Of a stretch of 46,163 bases of DNA, positions 16,957 to 24,691 are shown in pieces (the first letter of the stretch is position 1; each line of letters begins with the position of its first letter). The notes beneath the pieces are model-generated. The model did not search any database, was not told the origin of the DNA, and saw nothing but the letters and a program-made list of their open reading frames with translations. This stretch comes from Pseudodesulfovibrio pelocollis. Lineage in GTDB: Bacteria; Desulfobacterota; Desulfovibrionia; Desulfovibrionales; Desulfovibrionaceae. Made by a program: the position numbers and the translations under genes. The stretch is from positions 1 through 46,163 of the forward strand of contig NZ_JASTWE010000031.1 in assembly GCF_030282845.1 (NCBI RefSeq), read 5' to 3'.

Positions 16957-17613
16957 TCAGAGCGCTACAACGTACACGCCCACCCGGCCGCCCAGGAAAA
17001 AGGCCAACGGCTCACCCGCGTCCAGCCCGGACCGGGCCAGGAACGAGGGGCAGCCGCCGCCTGCCATGAAGCGCCGGAAGCATGCATGGTGCTCGCTTCC
17101 GGCCAGCCGCTCGGCCAGGGCTATGGCCACTCCAGCCAGCCAGGTGCCCTGAGCCACGCTATAGTCAGCCACCACCACGAGGCCACCGGGTCTGACCAGC
17201 CGTCGCGCCTCGGCCAGAATAGCCAGCCCTGTTTCTGGCGGCTTCTCGTGCAGGGCGAAGCTGATGGCGCACCCGGCAAACCGGCCCGACTCAAGGCCCG
17301 TGGCCGAGGCGTCGGCCAGCAGATACCGCGCACCGCCACCGCGGGCGCGCGCCCGGTCGAGCATGGCCGGAGAATTATCCACGCCCACCACGTTGAGCCG
17401 GGCACGGGCGACCATATCTGCCAAGGCACCGGTGCCGCAGCACAGGTCCACCACCGCATCCCCGGGCCGGAGCGGGCCGGAGCGCAGGGCGGCTGCCACG
17501 GCCGCGTGCACCGGCCGCAGGAACGGGCCGACCACTGCATCGTACACCGGAGCGATGCGGGCGTATTCGTCGCTGTGGAATGCACCCGGTCTGTGGGTCT
17601 CGCGCTGTGTCAT
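16957..17613 (-). CDS. class I SAM-dependent methyltransferase (UbiE/Methyltransf_11-like)
   Basis: 218 aa. SAM-binding motif I is VVDLCCGTGALADMV, followed by VGVDNSPAMLDRAR (motif post-I) and LVRPGGLVVVADYS (motif III). The N-terminal YARIAPVYDAVVGPF resembles UbiE-like C-methyltransferases and phospholipid N-methyltransferases. The substrate cannot be named. The gene is transcribed away from cooA, and the 120 bases between them must hold both promoters. MTQRE at 17613 is taken as start; an ATG six codons upstream is also possible, since neither has a strong SD. Confidence 0.75.
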   Translation of the reverse strand: MTQRETHRPGAFHSDEYARIAPVYDAVVGPFLRPVHAAVAAALRSGPLRPGDAVVDLCCGTGALADMVARARLNVVGVDNSPAMLDRARARGGGARYLLADASATGLESGRFAGCAISFALHEKPPETGLAILAEARRLVRPGGLVVVADYSVAQGTWLAGVAIALAERLAGSEHHACFRRFMAGGGCPSFLARSGLDAGEPLAFFLGGRVGVYVVAL

Positions 17614-17733
17614 GCGCCATTCTTTCCCCATTGACCGCCCATTTCAACAACAAATGGAAGGAGCACGGGTCATTGGACGCCACGGGCCGGATCGTGCTAC
17701 GTTTGTGGCAGCGACTCACAGCCAGGAGGCCAC

Positions 17734-18408
17734 ATGAAATTCACGGGAGTCAACCTGCTCGACGAGTTGAAGCGGGACGAACTGGGAGACCTGCGCGACA
17801 TCTTCAGCGAACGGTCCTGGCCCGCAGGGGCCGTCATCTTCGACGCGGACGAAACCGACAACCTCGTCTTCATCATCGCCGAGGGACGGGTGCGCGTTTA
17901 TCTGGCCTACGAAGACAAGGAATTCACCCTGGGCATCCTCGGCCCGGGCGACCTCTACGCCACCCATGCCGGATGCTACGTGCAGGCCCTCGACAACGCA
18001 CGGCTGCTGGCGGCGGACGTCCACGCCGTGAAACGGTGCATGACCGAAGTGCCCGCCTTCACCCGGACCATGGTCCGGGTGCTCGGCAACATCCTCCAGA
18101 ACACCTTCTCCATCATCGGCGGCCTCGCCTTCAAGGACATCTACGACCGGCTCATGGACTACATCCTCATCCAGGCCCGCGACAGCGGCGAGACCGTGGT
18201 CGAAGGCGAGGACGGGGAGCTGATCGTCACGCTGGGACTGACCGTGGAGCAGCTGGCCCAGCTCCTGGGGGCCACCCGGCAGACCGTGTCCACCCTGCTC
18301 AACGACATGGTCCGGGCCGGACTCCTGGAAAAACGCGGCCGGGGCCGCTTTTGCATCCCGGACCTGACCGCCCTGAAACGCGCCGCCGCCGGATTGCCGG
18401 GCGCCTGA
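17734..18408 (+). CDS. cooA: CooA-type CO-sensing heme transcription activator
   Basis: A 224-aa Crp/Fnr-family regulator: cyclic-nucleotide-type beta-barrel (about 20-110), dimer helix, then a helix-turn-helix (about 168-200, LTVEQLAQLLGATRQTVSTLLNDMV). Residues 72-85, GDLYATHAGCYVQA, align with the heme pocket of Rhodospirillum rubrum CooA (GDMFCMHSGCLVEA). The distal-switching His77 is kept as His78, but Cys75, the ferric-heme ligand, is Ala76 here. In R. rubrum CO displaces the N-terminal Pro2 ligand and activates DNA binding. AGGAGG precedes the ATG. It is placed right before cooS, with a matching operator between them. A weak TTGGAC/TACGTT pair upstream has a poor 19-base spacer. Confidence 0.88.
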   Translation: MKFTGVNLLDELKRDELGDLRDIFSERSWPAGAVIFDADETDNLVFIIAEGRVRVYLAYEDKEFTLGILGPGDLYATHAGCYVQALDNARLLAADVHAVKRCMTEVPAFTRTMVRVLGNILQNTFSIIGGLAFKDIYDRLMDYILIQARDSGETVVEGEDGELIVTLGLTVEQLAQLLGATRQTVSTLLNDMVRAGLLEKRGRGRFCIPDLTALKRAAAGLPGA

Positions 18409-18444
18409 CCGTCCGGATATTTTTTCCGCATTTCTTACTCCGTT

Positions 18445-18460
18445 TGTCGGCTATCCGACA
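18445..18460 (+). promoter_or_regulatory. CooA operator upstream of cooS
   Basis: TGTCGGCTATCCGACA is a perfect inverted repeat (TGTCGG, four-base centre, CCGACA). It fits the TGTCR-N6-CGACA form recalled for R. rubrum CooA sites. It lies about 97 bases before cooS. Confidence 0.8.
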
Positions 18461-18481
18461 GACACGCCGCTTGGAGACAGG

Positions 18482-18487
18482 TACGCT
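18482..18487 (+). promoter_or_regulatory. candidate -10 element of cooS
   Basis: TACGCT fits TAxxxT. It puts the transcription start near 18494-18495, so the CooA operator would be centred about 42 bases upstream, as in class II Crp/Fnr activation. No consensus -35 is present, as expected of an activator-dependent promoter. Confidence 0.45.
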
Positions 18488-18556
18488 CGTCCCCATTGGC
18501 TGTCACACATAAACGGGCCGGGCATCCGCGCAGCCCTAAGAAAATGGGAGGGAGAC

Positions 18557-20434
18557 ATGGCGAAGGAACCAAGACCGGTTGAAGAACTCTCCATCTGGGA
18601 AGACGCCCGGGCCATGATCAAAAAGGCCAGGGCCGAAGGCATCGAGACCGTGCACGAGCGGCTTGCGCAGCAGACGCCCCACTGCAAGTTCTGCGAGCTG
18701 GGCACCACCTGCCGCAACTGTACCATGGGCCCCTGCCGCATCAGCAAGAAGGCCCCACGCGGCGTGTGCGGGGCAGACGCGGATGTGGTGGTGGCGCGCA
18801 ACTTCGGCCGCTTCGTGGCGGGCGGCGCGGCAGGCCACTCGGACCACGGCCGCGACCTGATCGAGGTGCTCGAGGCCATCGTCGAGGGCGAGACCAAGGA
18901 CTACCGCATCACCGACGAGGCCAAACTCACGGCCATCGCCGCCGAGATCGGCGTGGCCACCGAGGGCCGCGCGACCATGGACGTGGCCCGCGACGTCATG
19001 GACGCCTTCTACGCCGACTTCGGCAGCCGCCGCAAATCCGTCAACTTCCTGTGCCGCGTGCCTGAAAAGCGCAAGGCCATCTGGGCCAAGCTGGGCATGA
19101 CCCCGCGCGGCGTGGACCGCGAGATCGCGGAGATGATGCACCGCACCCACATGGGCTGCGACAACGACGCGCCCAACACCCTGATCCACGCGGCGCGCAC
19201 CGCCCTGGCCGACGGCTGGGCCGGGTCCATGATCGGCACCGAACTCTCTGACGTCATCTTCGGCACGCCCACGCCCAGGATGTCCACGGCCAACCTCGGC
19301 GTGATCAAGAAGGACAAGGTCAACATCCTGGTCCACGGGCACAACCCGGTGGTCTCGGAGATGATCCTGGCCGCGGCCCGCGAGCCCGAGCTGATCGAGC
19401 GGGCCAAGAAGCTCGGGGCCACAGGCATCAACGTGGCCGGGCTGTGCTGCACGGGCAACGAACTGCTCATGCGCCAGGGCATTCCCATGGCGGGCAACCA
19501 CCTGATGACCGAGCTGGCCATCATCACCGGCGCGGTGGAGGCCGTGGTGGTGGACTACCAGTGCATCATGCCGAGCCTTGTGCAGATATCCGGCTGTTAC
19601 CACACCCGGTTCATCGACACCGCGTCCAAGGCGCGCTTCACCGGGGCCATCCACTACGACATCCACCCCCACAACGCCATGGCCCAGGCCCGGGAGATAG
19701 TGGCCCTGGCCGTGGACGCCTATGCCGAGCGCGACCCCGGCCGGGTGGACATCCCGGGCGAGCCCGTGGATATCATGACCGGCTTCTCCAACGAGGCGGT
19801 CATCAAGGCCCTGGGCGGCTCCCTCGACCCGCTGATCCAGGCCATCGCCAGCGGCGACATCCGGGGCGCGGTGGGCATCGTGGGTTGCAACAACCCCAAG
19901 TTCCAGCAGGATTCCATGAACGTGGTGCTGGCCAGAGAGCTGATCAAGAAGGACATCCTGGTGCTGGTGACCGGCTGCGTGACCACGGCGGCGGGCAAGG
20001 CCGGGCTGCTCCTGCCCGGGGCCATCGATCAGGCCGGGCCGGGACTGCGCAAGGTCTGCGGGTCGCTGGGCATCCCGCCGGTGCTGCACTACGGCTCCTG
20101 CGTGGACAACGCCCGCATCCTCCAGCTCTGCGCCGCTCTGGCCAACGGCCTTGGCGTGGACATCTCGGACCTGCCCGTGGGCGCGTCCTCGCCCGAGTGG
20201 TACTCCGAAAAGGCGGCGGCCATCGGGCTGTACGCCGTGGCCAGCGGCATCTACACCCACCTGGGCCATCCGCCCAACATCCTCGGCTCCGAGACGGTCA
20301 CCAACCTGGCCGTGTCCGGCCTGGAAGACCTGGTTGGCGCGTGCTTCGTCATCGAGCCCGACCCGGTCAAGGCGGCGGAGCTGTTCGACGTGCGCATCAG
20401 GGCCAAGCGCAAGGCGCTGGGGCTGAGCGAATAA
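18557..20434 (+). CDS. cooS: anaerobic carbon monoxide dehydrogenase catalytic subunit (Ni-Fe)
   Basis: 625 aa; interconverts CO + H2O and CO2 + 2H+ + 2e-. The C-cluster ligands are all present: H262, C298 (in CCTGNE), C336 (DYQCIMPS), C444 (GCNNP), C474 (GCVTTAAGKAG) and C515 (YGSCVDNAR), plus the catalytic Lys552 (SEKAAAIG). B-cluster cysteines are C52, C55, C60 and C71. For the dimer-interface D-cluster the spacing is C43-x2-C46, with Thr51 where the hydrogenogenic enzyme has Cys. This is the arrangement I recall for the [2Fe-2S] D-cluster of D. vulgaris CODH. The ATG follows GGGAGGGAG. cooC follows; no cooF ferredoxin or hydrogenase gene is nearby, so the electron partner is unknown. Confidence 0.97.
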   Translation: MAKEPRPVEELSIWEDARAMIKKARAEGIETVHERLAQQTPHCKFCELGTTCRNCTMGPCRISKKAPRGVCGADADVVVARNFGRFVAGGAAGHSDHGRDLIEVLEAIVEGETKDYRITDEAKLTAIAAEIGVATEGRATMDVARDVMDAFYADFGSRRKSVNFLCRVPEKRKAIWAKLGMTPRGVDREIAEMMHRTHMGCDNDAPNTLIHAARTALADGWAGSMIGTELSDVIFGTPTPRMSTANLGVIKKDKVNILVHGHNPVVSEMILAAAREPELIERAKKLGATGINVAGLCCTGNELLMRQGIPMAGNHLMTELAIITGAVEAVVVDYQCIMPSLVQISGCYHTRFIDTASKARFTGAIHYDIHPHNAMAQAREIVALAVDAYAERDPGRVDIPGEPVDIMTGFSNEAVIKALGGSLDPLIQAIASGDIRGAVGIVGCNNPKFQQDSMNVVLARELIKKDILVLVTGCVTTAAGKAGLLLPGAIDQAGPGLRKVCGSLGIPPVLHYGSCVDNARILQLCAALANGLGVDISDLPVGASSPEWYSEKAAAIGLYAVASGIYTHLGHPPNILGSETVTNLAVSGLEDLVGACFVIEPDPVKAAELFDVRIRAKRKALGLSE

Positions 20435-20444
20435 CAGAACCTCA

Positions 20445-20489
20445 GGCGACGGGGGGAAATCCCATTCAAGGGGCGCTCCCCCCGCCGCC
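20445..20489 (+). other. intercistronic hairpin between cooS and cooC
   Basis: GGCGACGGGGGGA (20445-20457) pairs with TCCCCCCGCCGCC (20477-20489) with a single A/C mismatch. There is no following T-tract, so it is unlikely to be a strong terminator. It may stabilise the cooS message or tune cooC expression (inference). Confidence 0.6.
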
Positions 20490-20521
20490 ATCCTGGCCCT
20501 CGCAACGACCAAGGAGCGTGC

Positions 20522-21298
20522 ATGAAGATCGCCTTTGCGGGCAAGGGCGGGGTTGGCAAGACCTCGCTGGCCGCCTGGACGGCCGACCTGCTGGCCCGGC
20601 AGGGTCATGACGTCTGGATGATCGACGCGGACACGGCCCTGTCGCTGGGGCAGGCTTCCGGCCTGCCCGCAGGAGCTTTGCCCGAGCCGCTGGTACGCCG
20701 GGCCGATCTGGTGCGCGAGCGCATCCACGCGGGCGGGTTCCTTGATCTCAACCCCGAGGTGGGCGACCTGCCCGAGACACTGGCCGTGGACGTGCCCCTT
20801 GGCGCTGCGCCGCTGCCCGGAGTCACCCCAGGCCGCAAGCGGCTCCTGGTCATGGGCGCGCTGACCAACGCGGGCGGCGGCTGCGCCTGCGATGCCAACG
20901 CCCTGCTCAAGGCGGTGCTGGCCCATCTGGTCATGGGCCGCGACGAATGGGTGCTGGTGGACCTGGAGGCCGGGGTGGAGCACCTGGGCCGGGGCACGGT
21001 GGCCCATGTGGACGGGCTGGTGGTGGTCAGCGAGCCGAGCATGCGCGGCCTGCTCGTCGGGGCCGAGGTGGGCCGCATGGCCCGCGACCTGGGGCTGAAC
21101 AATCAGGTGCTGGTGATCAACCGCCACACCGGGGGCGAGGTGCCCGCCCTGCCGGGACTGCCCGGCTGGAGGCTGACCATGCCCCCCCTCGGCGGACTGG
21201 CCCTGCGGCAGATGACGGATGCCTCGGTTCTCGGCTTGCCCGAGGGCGATGCGGTGGACGCGACCCTGGGCCGCATGCTTGACCTGCTGACGCAGTGA
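20522..21298 (+). CDS. cooC: CO dehydrogenase nickel-insertion ATPase CooC
   Basis: 258 aa, MinD/SIMIBI-class ATPase. A deviant Walker A, GKGGVGKTS (residues 7-15), contains the signature lysine. C121-A-C123 gives the CxC motif that binds nickel or zinc at the dimer interface in characterised CooC. It loads Ni into the C-cluster of CooS using ATP. AAGGAG lies upstream of the ATG. It is the last gene of the cooS-cooC unit and converges on a solute-binding protein gene only seven bases away, with no clear terminator between them. CooJ and CooT, the other known nickel helpers, are not in the window. Confidence 0.92.
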   Translation: MKIAFAGKGGVGKTSLAAWTADLLARQGHDVWMIDADTALSLGQASGLPAGALPEPLVRRADLVRERIHAGGFLDLNPEVGDLPETLAVDVPLGAAPLPGVTPGRKRLLVMGALTNAGGGCACDANALLKAVLAHLVMGRDEWVLVDLEAGVEHLGRGTVAHVDGLVVVSEPSMRGLLVGAEVGRMARDLGLNNQVLVINRHTGGEVPALPGLPGWRLTMPPLGGLALRQMTDASVLGLPEGDAVDATLGRMLDLLTQ

Positions 21299-21305
21299 AC
21301 CGGAG

Positions 21306-22151
21306 CTACTGTCTGGCCAGACTCTCCAGGAACTGTTCCCTGGCGCGGAAAAAGGCCCCTTCTGCCACCAATTCGGCCATGGCCCGGTTGAACTCCTCAA
21401 GCCGGGCAACGTGGGGCGATTGCCGGGAGAGAACCACATACACGTCCTGGCACTCCCGGTGCACATACCGGGCCTTGCCCACCTTCCCTTCCAGGCCGCG
21501 CTCGGCCACCCGGTGGTCACCTGCCGTCTCGGTCATGACAAAGGCGTCGATGCGCCCGGCCAGAAGCATGCTGATGTTCAATTCGGGCGAAGTTACGGGA
21601 TACTTGTCGATACGGGGGTCGTCGTCGAACTCGGGATAATACCGGCCGCCCAGAACCGTGCCCACGCGCAGGCCGCGCAAATCCTCATGGCTGGCGATGG
21701 CGTGTTCGCGCCCCTTGAGCACGAAGAACGCCTTGCTCGACTCGTTCTTGTAGGGCGGTTCGATGAAGTGCAGATATGCTTCGCGCTCGGGCCTGCGGAG
21801 CACGCCGATCATCAGGTCGATCTCGCCGCCCTCCATCATCTTGAGTCCGCGCTTGAAGGGATAGTGGACATATTCGACGGACAGCCCCATCCGGGAGGCC
21901 AGCATGCCGAGGAATTCAACGTCTATGCCTGCGGGCTCGCCACCGGGGCCGAGCACCTTCCACGGCGGCAGGTCGTTGAAGGAGACGCGCAGCACGGCCT
22001 CTCCCTCTGCCCCGGCCGCAGGTGCCACAGCCAGCGCCACGAGCACCGCCAGCACCGCGACTGCCTGCACCGCGACTCTCAACCCGCGCCGGAACCCCGC
22101 ATATTCCCGCCTGCCCCGCCACCTCGGACCTACCTCTCCCCTGTTGCGCAT
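21306..22151 (-). CDS. periplasmic solute-binding protein, family 3 (amino-acid type)
   Basis: 281 aa. A long signal peptide (hydrophobic 26-45, likely cleavage after AAGA) precedes an SBP_bac_3 domain: VSFNDLPPWKVLGPGGEPAGIDVEFLGMLA, then IDLMIGVLRRPERE and LRGLRVGTVLGG. Family members bind amino acids or act as sensor-like proteins. No ABC permease or ATPase gene is adjacent, so it may be an orphan receptor or serve a distant transporter. The ATG follows GGGGAG. The next gene upstream on this strand encodes a second protein of the same fold. Confidence 0.82.
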   Translation of the reverse strand: MRNRGEVGPRWRGRREYAGFRRGLRVAVQAVAVLAVLVALAVAPAAGAEGEAVLRVSFNDLPPWKVLGPGGEPAGIDVEFLGMLASRMGLSVEYVHYPFKRGLKMMEGGEIDLMIGVLRRPEREAYLHFIEPPYKNESSKAFFVLKGREHAIASHEDLRGLRVGTVLGGRYYPEFDDDPRIDKYPVTSPELNISMLLAGRIDAFVMTETAGDHRVAERGLEGKVGKARYVHRECQDVYVVLSRQSPHVARLEEFNRAMAELVAEGAFFRAREQFLESLARQ

Positions 22152-22235
22152 GGTCTCCCCTCTCGCTTGCGCCCGTCAAGGGCGGCATCGTGCCAACCTA
22201 CCAGCACGCAAGGATTTGTCAACCGGGGGGGAAAC

Positions 22236-23006
22236 CTATGGGAGAGACTCTTCGGCAACGGGAAAATAGCGGTTCATGATGGCATCATAGACCCCCGCCT
22301 CCTTGAGGTCGTCCAGGGCCTGCTGCCACTCTCCGAGCACCCCGTCCGGCGTGGAGCGCGAAAACGCGATGTAGACCCCGGACGTATAGACGGGTGGCCC
22401 AACCCGCTCGAACATGGCCGGGTCCAGCCCGTCGAGCCTGCCCACGAACTGGGCCAGCGCCTTCTCGCCCATGGGCACCAGATCCACCCGGCCCTGGGCC
22501 AGCTTGCGGAAATCGTGGGCCTGACAGGTGCTGACATCGAGGTTGGCAAAGCCGCGTGTGACCAGGAACTGATGATAGAAGTCGTCGCGGGTCACGCCGA
22601 TGGCCCTGACCCGGCGGGCGTCGTCCAGGGAGGCGATGTGCATTTCCGCTCCCTTTCGGGCGTAGAAATAAAGCGTGTCCTCGAACACGGGGCCAACGAA
22701 GCGGAACATGGCCTCGCGAGCGGCCGAGCGGCTCATGGGAAAGAGCACCCGGCCGTCCTCCTCCTGGATCTCCCGGTACGCCCTGGCCCAGGGATAGAAG
22801 AAAATCTCCGTGTCAGGCCGTCCCAGGCTGTCGAGGATGCGGCGCACGATCTCGACGCAAAAGCCCCGTGGCTCGCCCTCCACCTGATAGCTGAAGGGCG
22901 GATAGACCTCGGTCATGACATGCAGCCCGTCAGCCCGGGCCGGGGCAACCCACAGCAGGCAAAGCAGCCCGGCCGCCAGCAGGAAGCGAGATCCCTGCCT
23001 GATCAC
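22236..23006 (-). CDS. second periplasmic family-3 solute-binding protein
   Basis: 256 aa, signal peptide (FLLAAGLLCLLWVAPARA) followed by an SBP_bac_3-like domain (VMTEVYPPFSYQVEGEPRGFCVEIVRRIL). It is clearly a distant paralogue of its downstream neighbour. The start is taken as GTG at 23006 because it overlaps the preceding stop as GTGA, pointing to coupled translation with the 181-aa hypothetical gene. Ligand unknown; no permease nearby. Confidence 0.78.
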   Translation of the reverse strand: MIRQGSRFLLAAGLLCLLWVAPARADGLHVMTEVYPPFSYQVEGEPRGFCVEIVRRILDSLGRPDTEIFFYPWARAYREIQEEDGRVLFPMSRSAAREAMFRFVGPVFEDTLYFYARKGAEMHIASLDDARRVRAIGVTRDDFYHQFLVTRGFANLDVSTCQAHDFRKLAQGRVDLVPMGEKALAQFVGRLDGLDPAMFERVGPPVYTSGVYIAFSRSTPDGVLGEWQQALDDLKEAGVYDAIMNRYFPVAEESLP

Positions 23007-23548
23007 GCGGTTTCCCCGAGATAGGCCAGCTCGCGGGCCAGATCCTCGCACTCCGGCGACTGGTCATGCAGCAGATGACCAAGGCGCATCATCTGCCCGG
23101 CCGGAAAGTCCTTGGACCAGCGGTCGAGATAGCCCGCAAAGCCGTACCGCCGGAGCAGCTTGGCAGACTGGGCAAATATCTGCCCGGCCAGGGTGGCCCA
23201 ATCCGTGGCAAACCGGATGTTCCAGACCGGGTACTCGGTGCCGCCCACCTCGCGCTTGCCCTTGAACTCCACGCTCACCTCAAGCCGCCCATCCGGGCCG
23301 GGGGTCAGCGCCCAGTAGTAGAGCCACCCCTCGCCCACCCACTCGAACTCCAGGTGGCGGTAGTCGGCAACCATGTCCGGCGGCCCTTCCAGGCCGTGGG
23401 CATCGCACAGGCAGCGAAATAGGTCCTTGAGTGGCTCGGACAGGGCGCAATGGGTGCTCAGGTCGTACTGCTCGCCGTCCAGCACGATGCGGGCCTCAAG
23501 CCAGCAGGCCCGGACCTCGGTCAGATACAATTGCAGCGATTTTGCCAT
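23003..23548 (-). CDS. hypothetical cytoplasmic protein coupled to a binding-protein gene
   Basis: 181 aa, no signal peptide or membrane segment, rich in Trp, Leu and Glu (LEFEWVGEGWLYYWALTP; WNIRFATDWATLAGQIF). I do not recognise the family. The ATG at 23548 has a good GAGGTG site. Its stop overlaps the GTG start of the downstream solute-binding protein, so the two are probably made together. Confidence 0.65.
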   Translation of the reverse strand: MAKSLQLYLTEVRACWLEARIVLDGEQYDLSTHCALSEPLKDLFRCLCDAHGLEGPPDMVADYRHLEFEWVGEGWLYYWALTPGPDGRLEVSVEFKGKREVGGTEYPVWNIRFATDWATLAGQIFAQSAKLLRRYGFAGYLDRWSKDFPAGQMMRLGHLLHDQSPECEDLARELAYLGETA

Positions 23549-23607
23549 GTTCACCTCGCGAAGCACTTTTCCCGGTTGCGGGACCGTACACAATGTCGCG
23601 CAATTTA

Positions 23608-24006
23608 TCAAAGGACCGCGCTGGCCGCGCCCCGTGCCTCGTGCCCCGAATCCTGCCGGTTCGCCCAATCCTCGTAGCGCCTGCCCCACCGGCTCAGGGA
23701 TTCGATGACCGGCATGACGCTTTTGCCCAGTTCTGTCAGCGAGTAGTCCACGCGCGGCGGCACCTGGGGATGCACCTCGCGATGGACCACGCCGTCGGCC
23801 TCAAGCTCGCGCAGCTGCTGAGTGAGCATCTTCTGGGAAATGTTGGGGATTGACCGTTTGACCTCGCTGAAGCGCAGGGTTCCGCCGTCGCCCAGCCGGT
23901 ACATGATGATGGGTTTCCACTTGCCGCCGATGACCTGGAGGGTCAGCTCCACGTTGCAATAGTAGGTCTTGTTGCCGCAATGCTTGAGGGTGCAGGTGAC
24001 GCCCAT
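23608..24006 (-). CDS. HxlR-family (winged helix) regulator
   Basis: 132 aa. The HxlR signature is clear: TLQVIGGKWKPIIMYRLGDGGTLRFSEVKRSIPNISQKMLTQQLRELEADGVVHREVHPQVPPRVDYSLT is the whole winged helix (about 25-95; motif positions only). Three cysteines (C5, C10, C17) lie before it, and in YodB/HypR-type relatives N-terminal Cys senses quinones or disulfide stress. It is divergent from a nitroreductase and a flavodoxin-like gene, the usual targets of such regulators. The ATG at 24006 follows GGAG. Confidence 0.88.
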   Translation of the reverse strand: MGVTCTLKHCGNKTYYCNVELTLQVIGGKWKPIIMYRLGDGGTLRFSEVKRSIPNISQKMLTQQLRELEADGVVHREVHPQVPPRVDYSLTELGKSVMPVIESLSRWGRRYEDWANRQDSGHEARGAASAVL

Positions 24007-24088
24007 GGTTTCTCCGTGACCTGACGCCCTGCCTCGGGCTCGGTCCGGTATCTTTTTGGTGACTATGGCACTTTGCCGTGCGTACTTG

Positions 24089-24116
24089 ATCTTTTTGCCC
24101 CAGTAGCAGAAAAGAT
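24089..24116. promoter_or_regulatory. candidate HxlR operator
   Basis: ATCTTTT (24089-24095) and AAAAGAT (24110-24116) form an inverted repeat with a 14-base spacer. It is in the 166-base divergent region between the regulator and the nitroreductase, about 57 bases before the latter. Assignment to HxlR is inference from position. Confidence 0.4.
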
Positions 24117-24172
24117 ACTCAGGGTAAACACATCCCCGGCCGCATGTTCCGGGGCAGACAAGGGGGAAGCCC

Positions 24173-24682
24173 ATGGACCTGATGCACGCCCTGCGCACCC
24201 GGCGCAGCATACGTAAATTCGAGGACAGGCCCGTTGCCGAGGCCATGATCCGCCAGGTGCTGGAGGCGGCCATGGCCGCGCCCAGCGCGGGCAACGCCCA
24301 GCCCTGGCAGTTCGTGGTCCTGACCGATCCGGCCAAACTGGCCGATGCGGCCGCCATTCATCCCTATGCCAAGATGGCGGCCCAGGCACCCGTGGGCATC
24401 CTGGTCTGCGGCGATCTCTCCCTGGAGAAATACGCGGGCTACTGGGTGCAGGACTGCTCGGCCGCCATGCAGAACCTCCTGCTGGCCGCCCACGGCCTGG
24501 GGCTTGGCGCGGTCTGGACCGGCATCTACCCCATCGAGGAGCGGGTCAGGGATTTCACGAAACTGGCCAACCTGCCGCAGGGCGTCATCCCCCTCGGGTT
24601 CGCGCCCATGGGCTGGCCCGCCCAGCCATCGGGCGAGGTCAACAGGTTCCGCGAGGACAGGATTCACTACAACACCTATTAG
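24173..24682 (+). CDS. nitroreductase-family flavoprotein
   Basis: 169 aa, FMN-dependent nitroreductase fold. MHALRTRRSIRKFEDRPV (phosphate contacts of FMN), EAAMAAPSAGNAQPWQFVVL and GAVWTGIYP are the family motifs. Members reduce nitro compounds, quinones or other acceptors with NAD(P)H. It sits 9 bases before the flavodoxin-like gene and opposite the HxlR regulator, so the pair is likely induced by electrophile or redox stress. Confidence 0.9.
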   Translation: MDLMHALRTRRSIRKFEDRPVAEAMIRQVLEAAMAAPSAGNAQPWQFVVLTDPAKLADAAAIHPYAKMAAQAPVGILVCGDLSLEKYAGYWVQDCSAAMQNLLLAAHGLGLGAVWTGIYPIEERVRDFTKLANLPQGVIPLGFAPMGWPAQPSGEVNRFREDRIHYNTY

Positions 24683-24691
24683 GAGCAGACC

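Noticed and set aside
17673-17703. TTGGAC/TACGTT as the cooA promoter
   Set aside because: The 19-base spacer is poor and no CooA-like palindrome lies nearby, so it was not listed as a feature.
18536-21520. A 994-codon open frame on the minus strand across cooS and cooC
   Set aside because: It lies antisense to two well-recognised genes. Long antisense frames are common in GC-rich DNA with strong third-position bias, and its translation is low-complexity with no family match.
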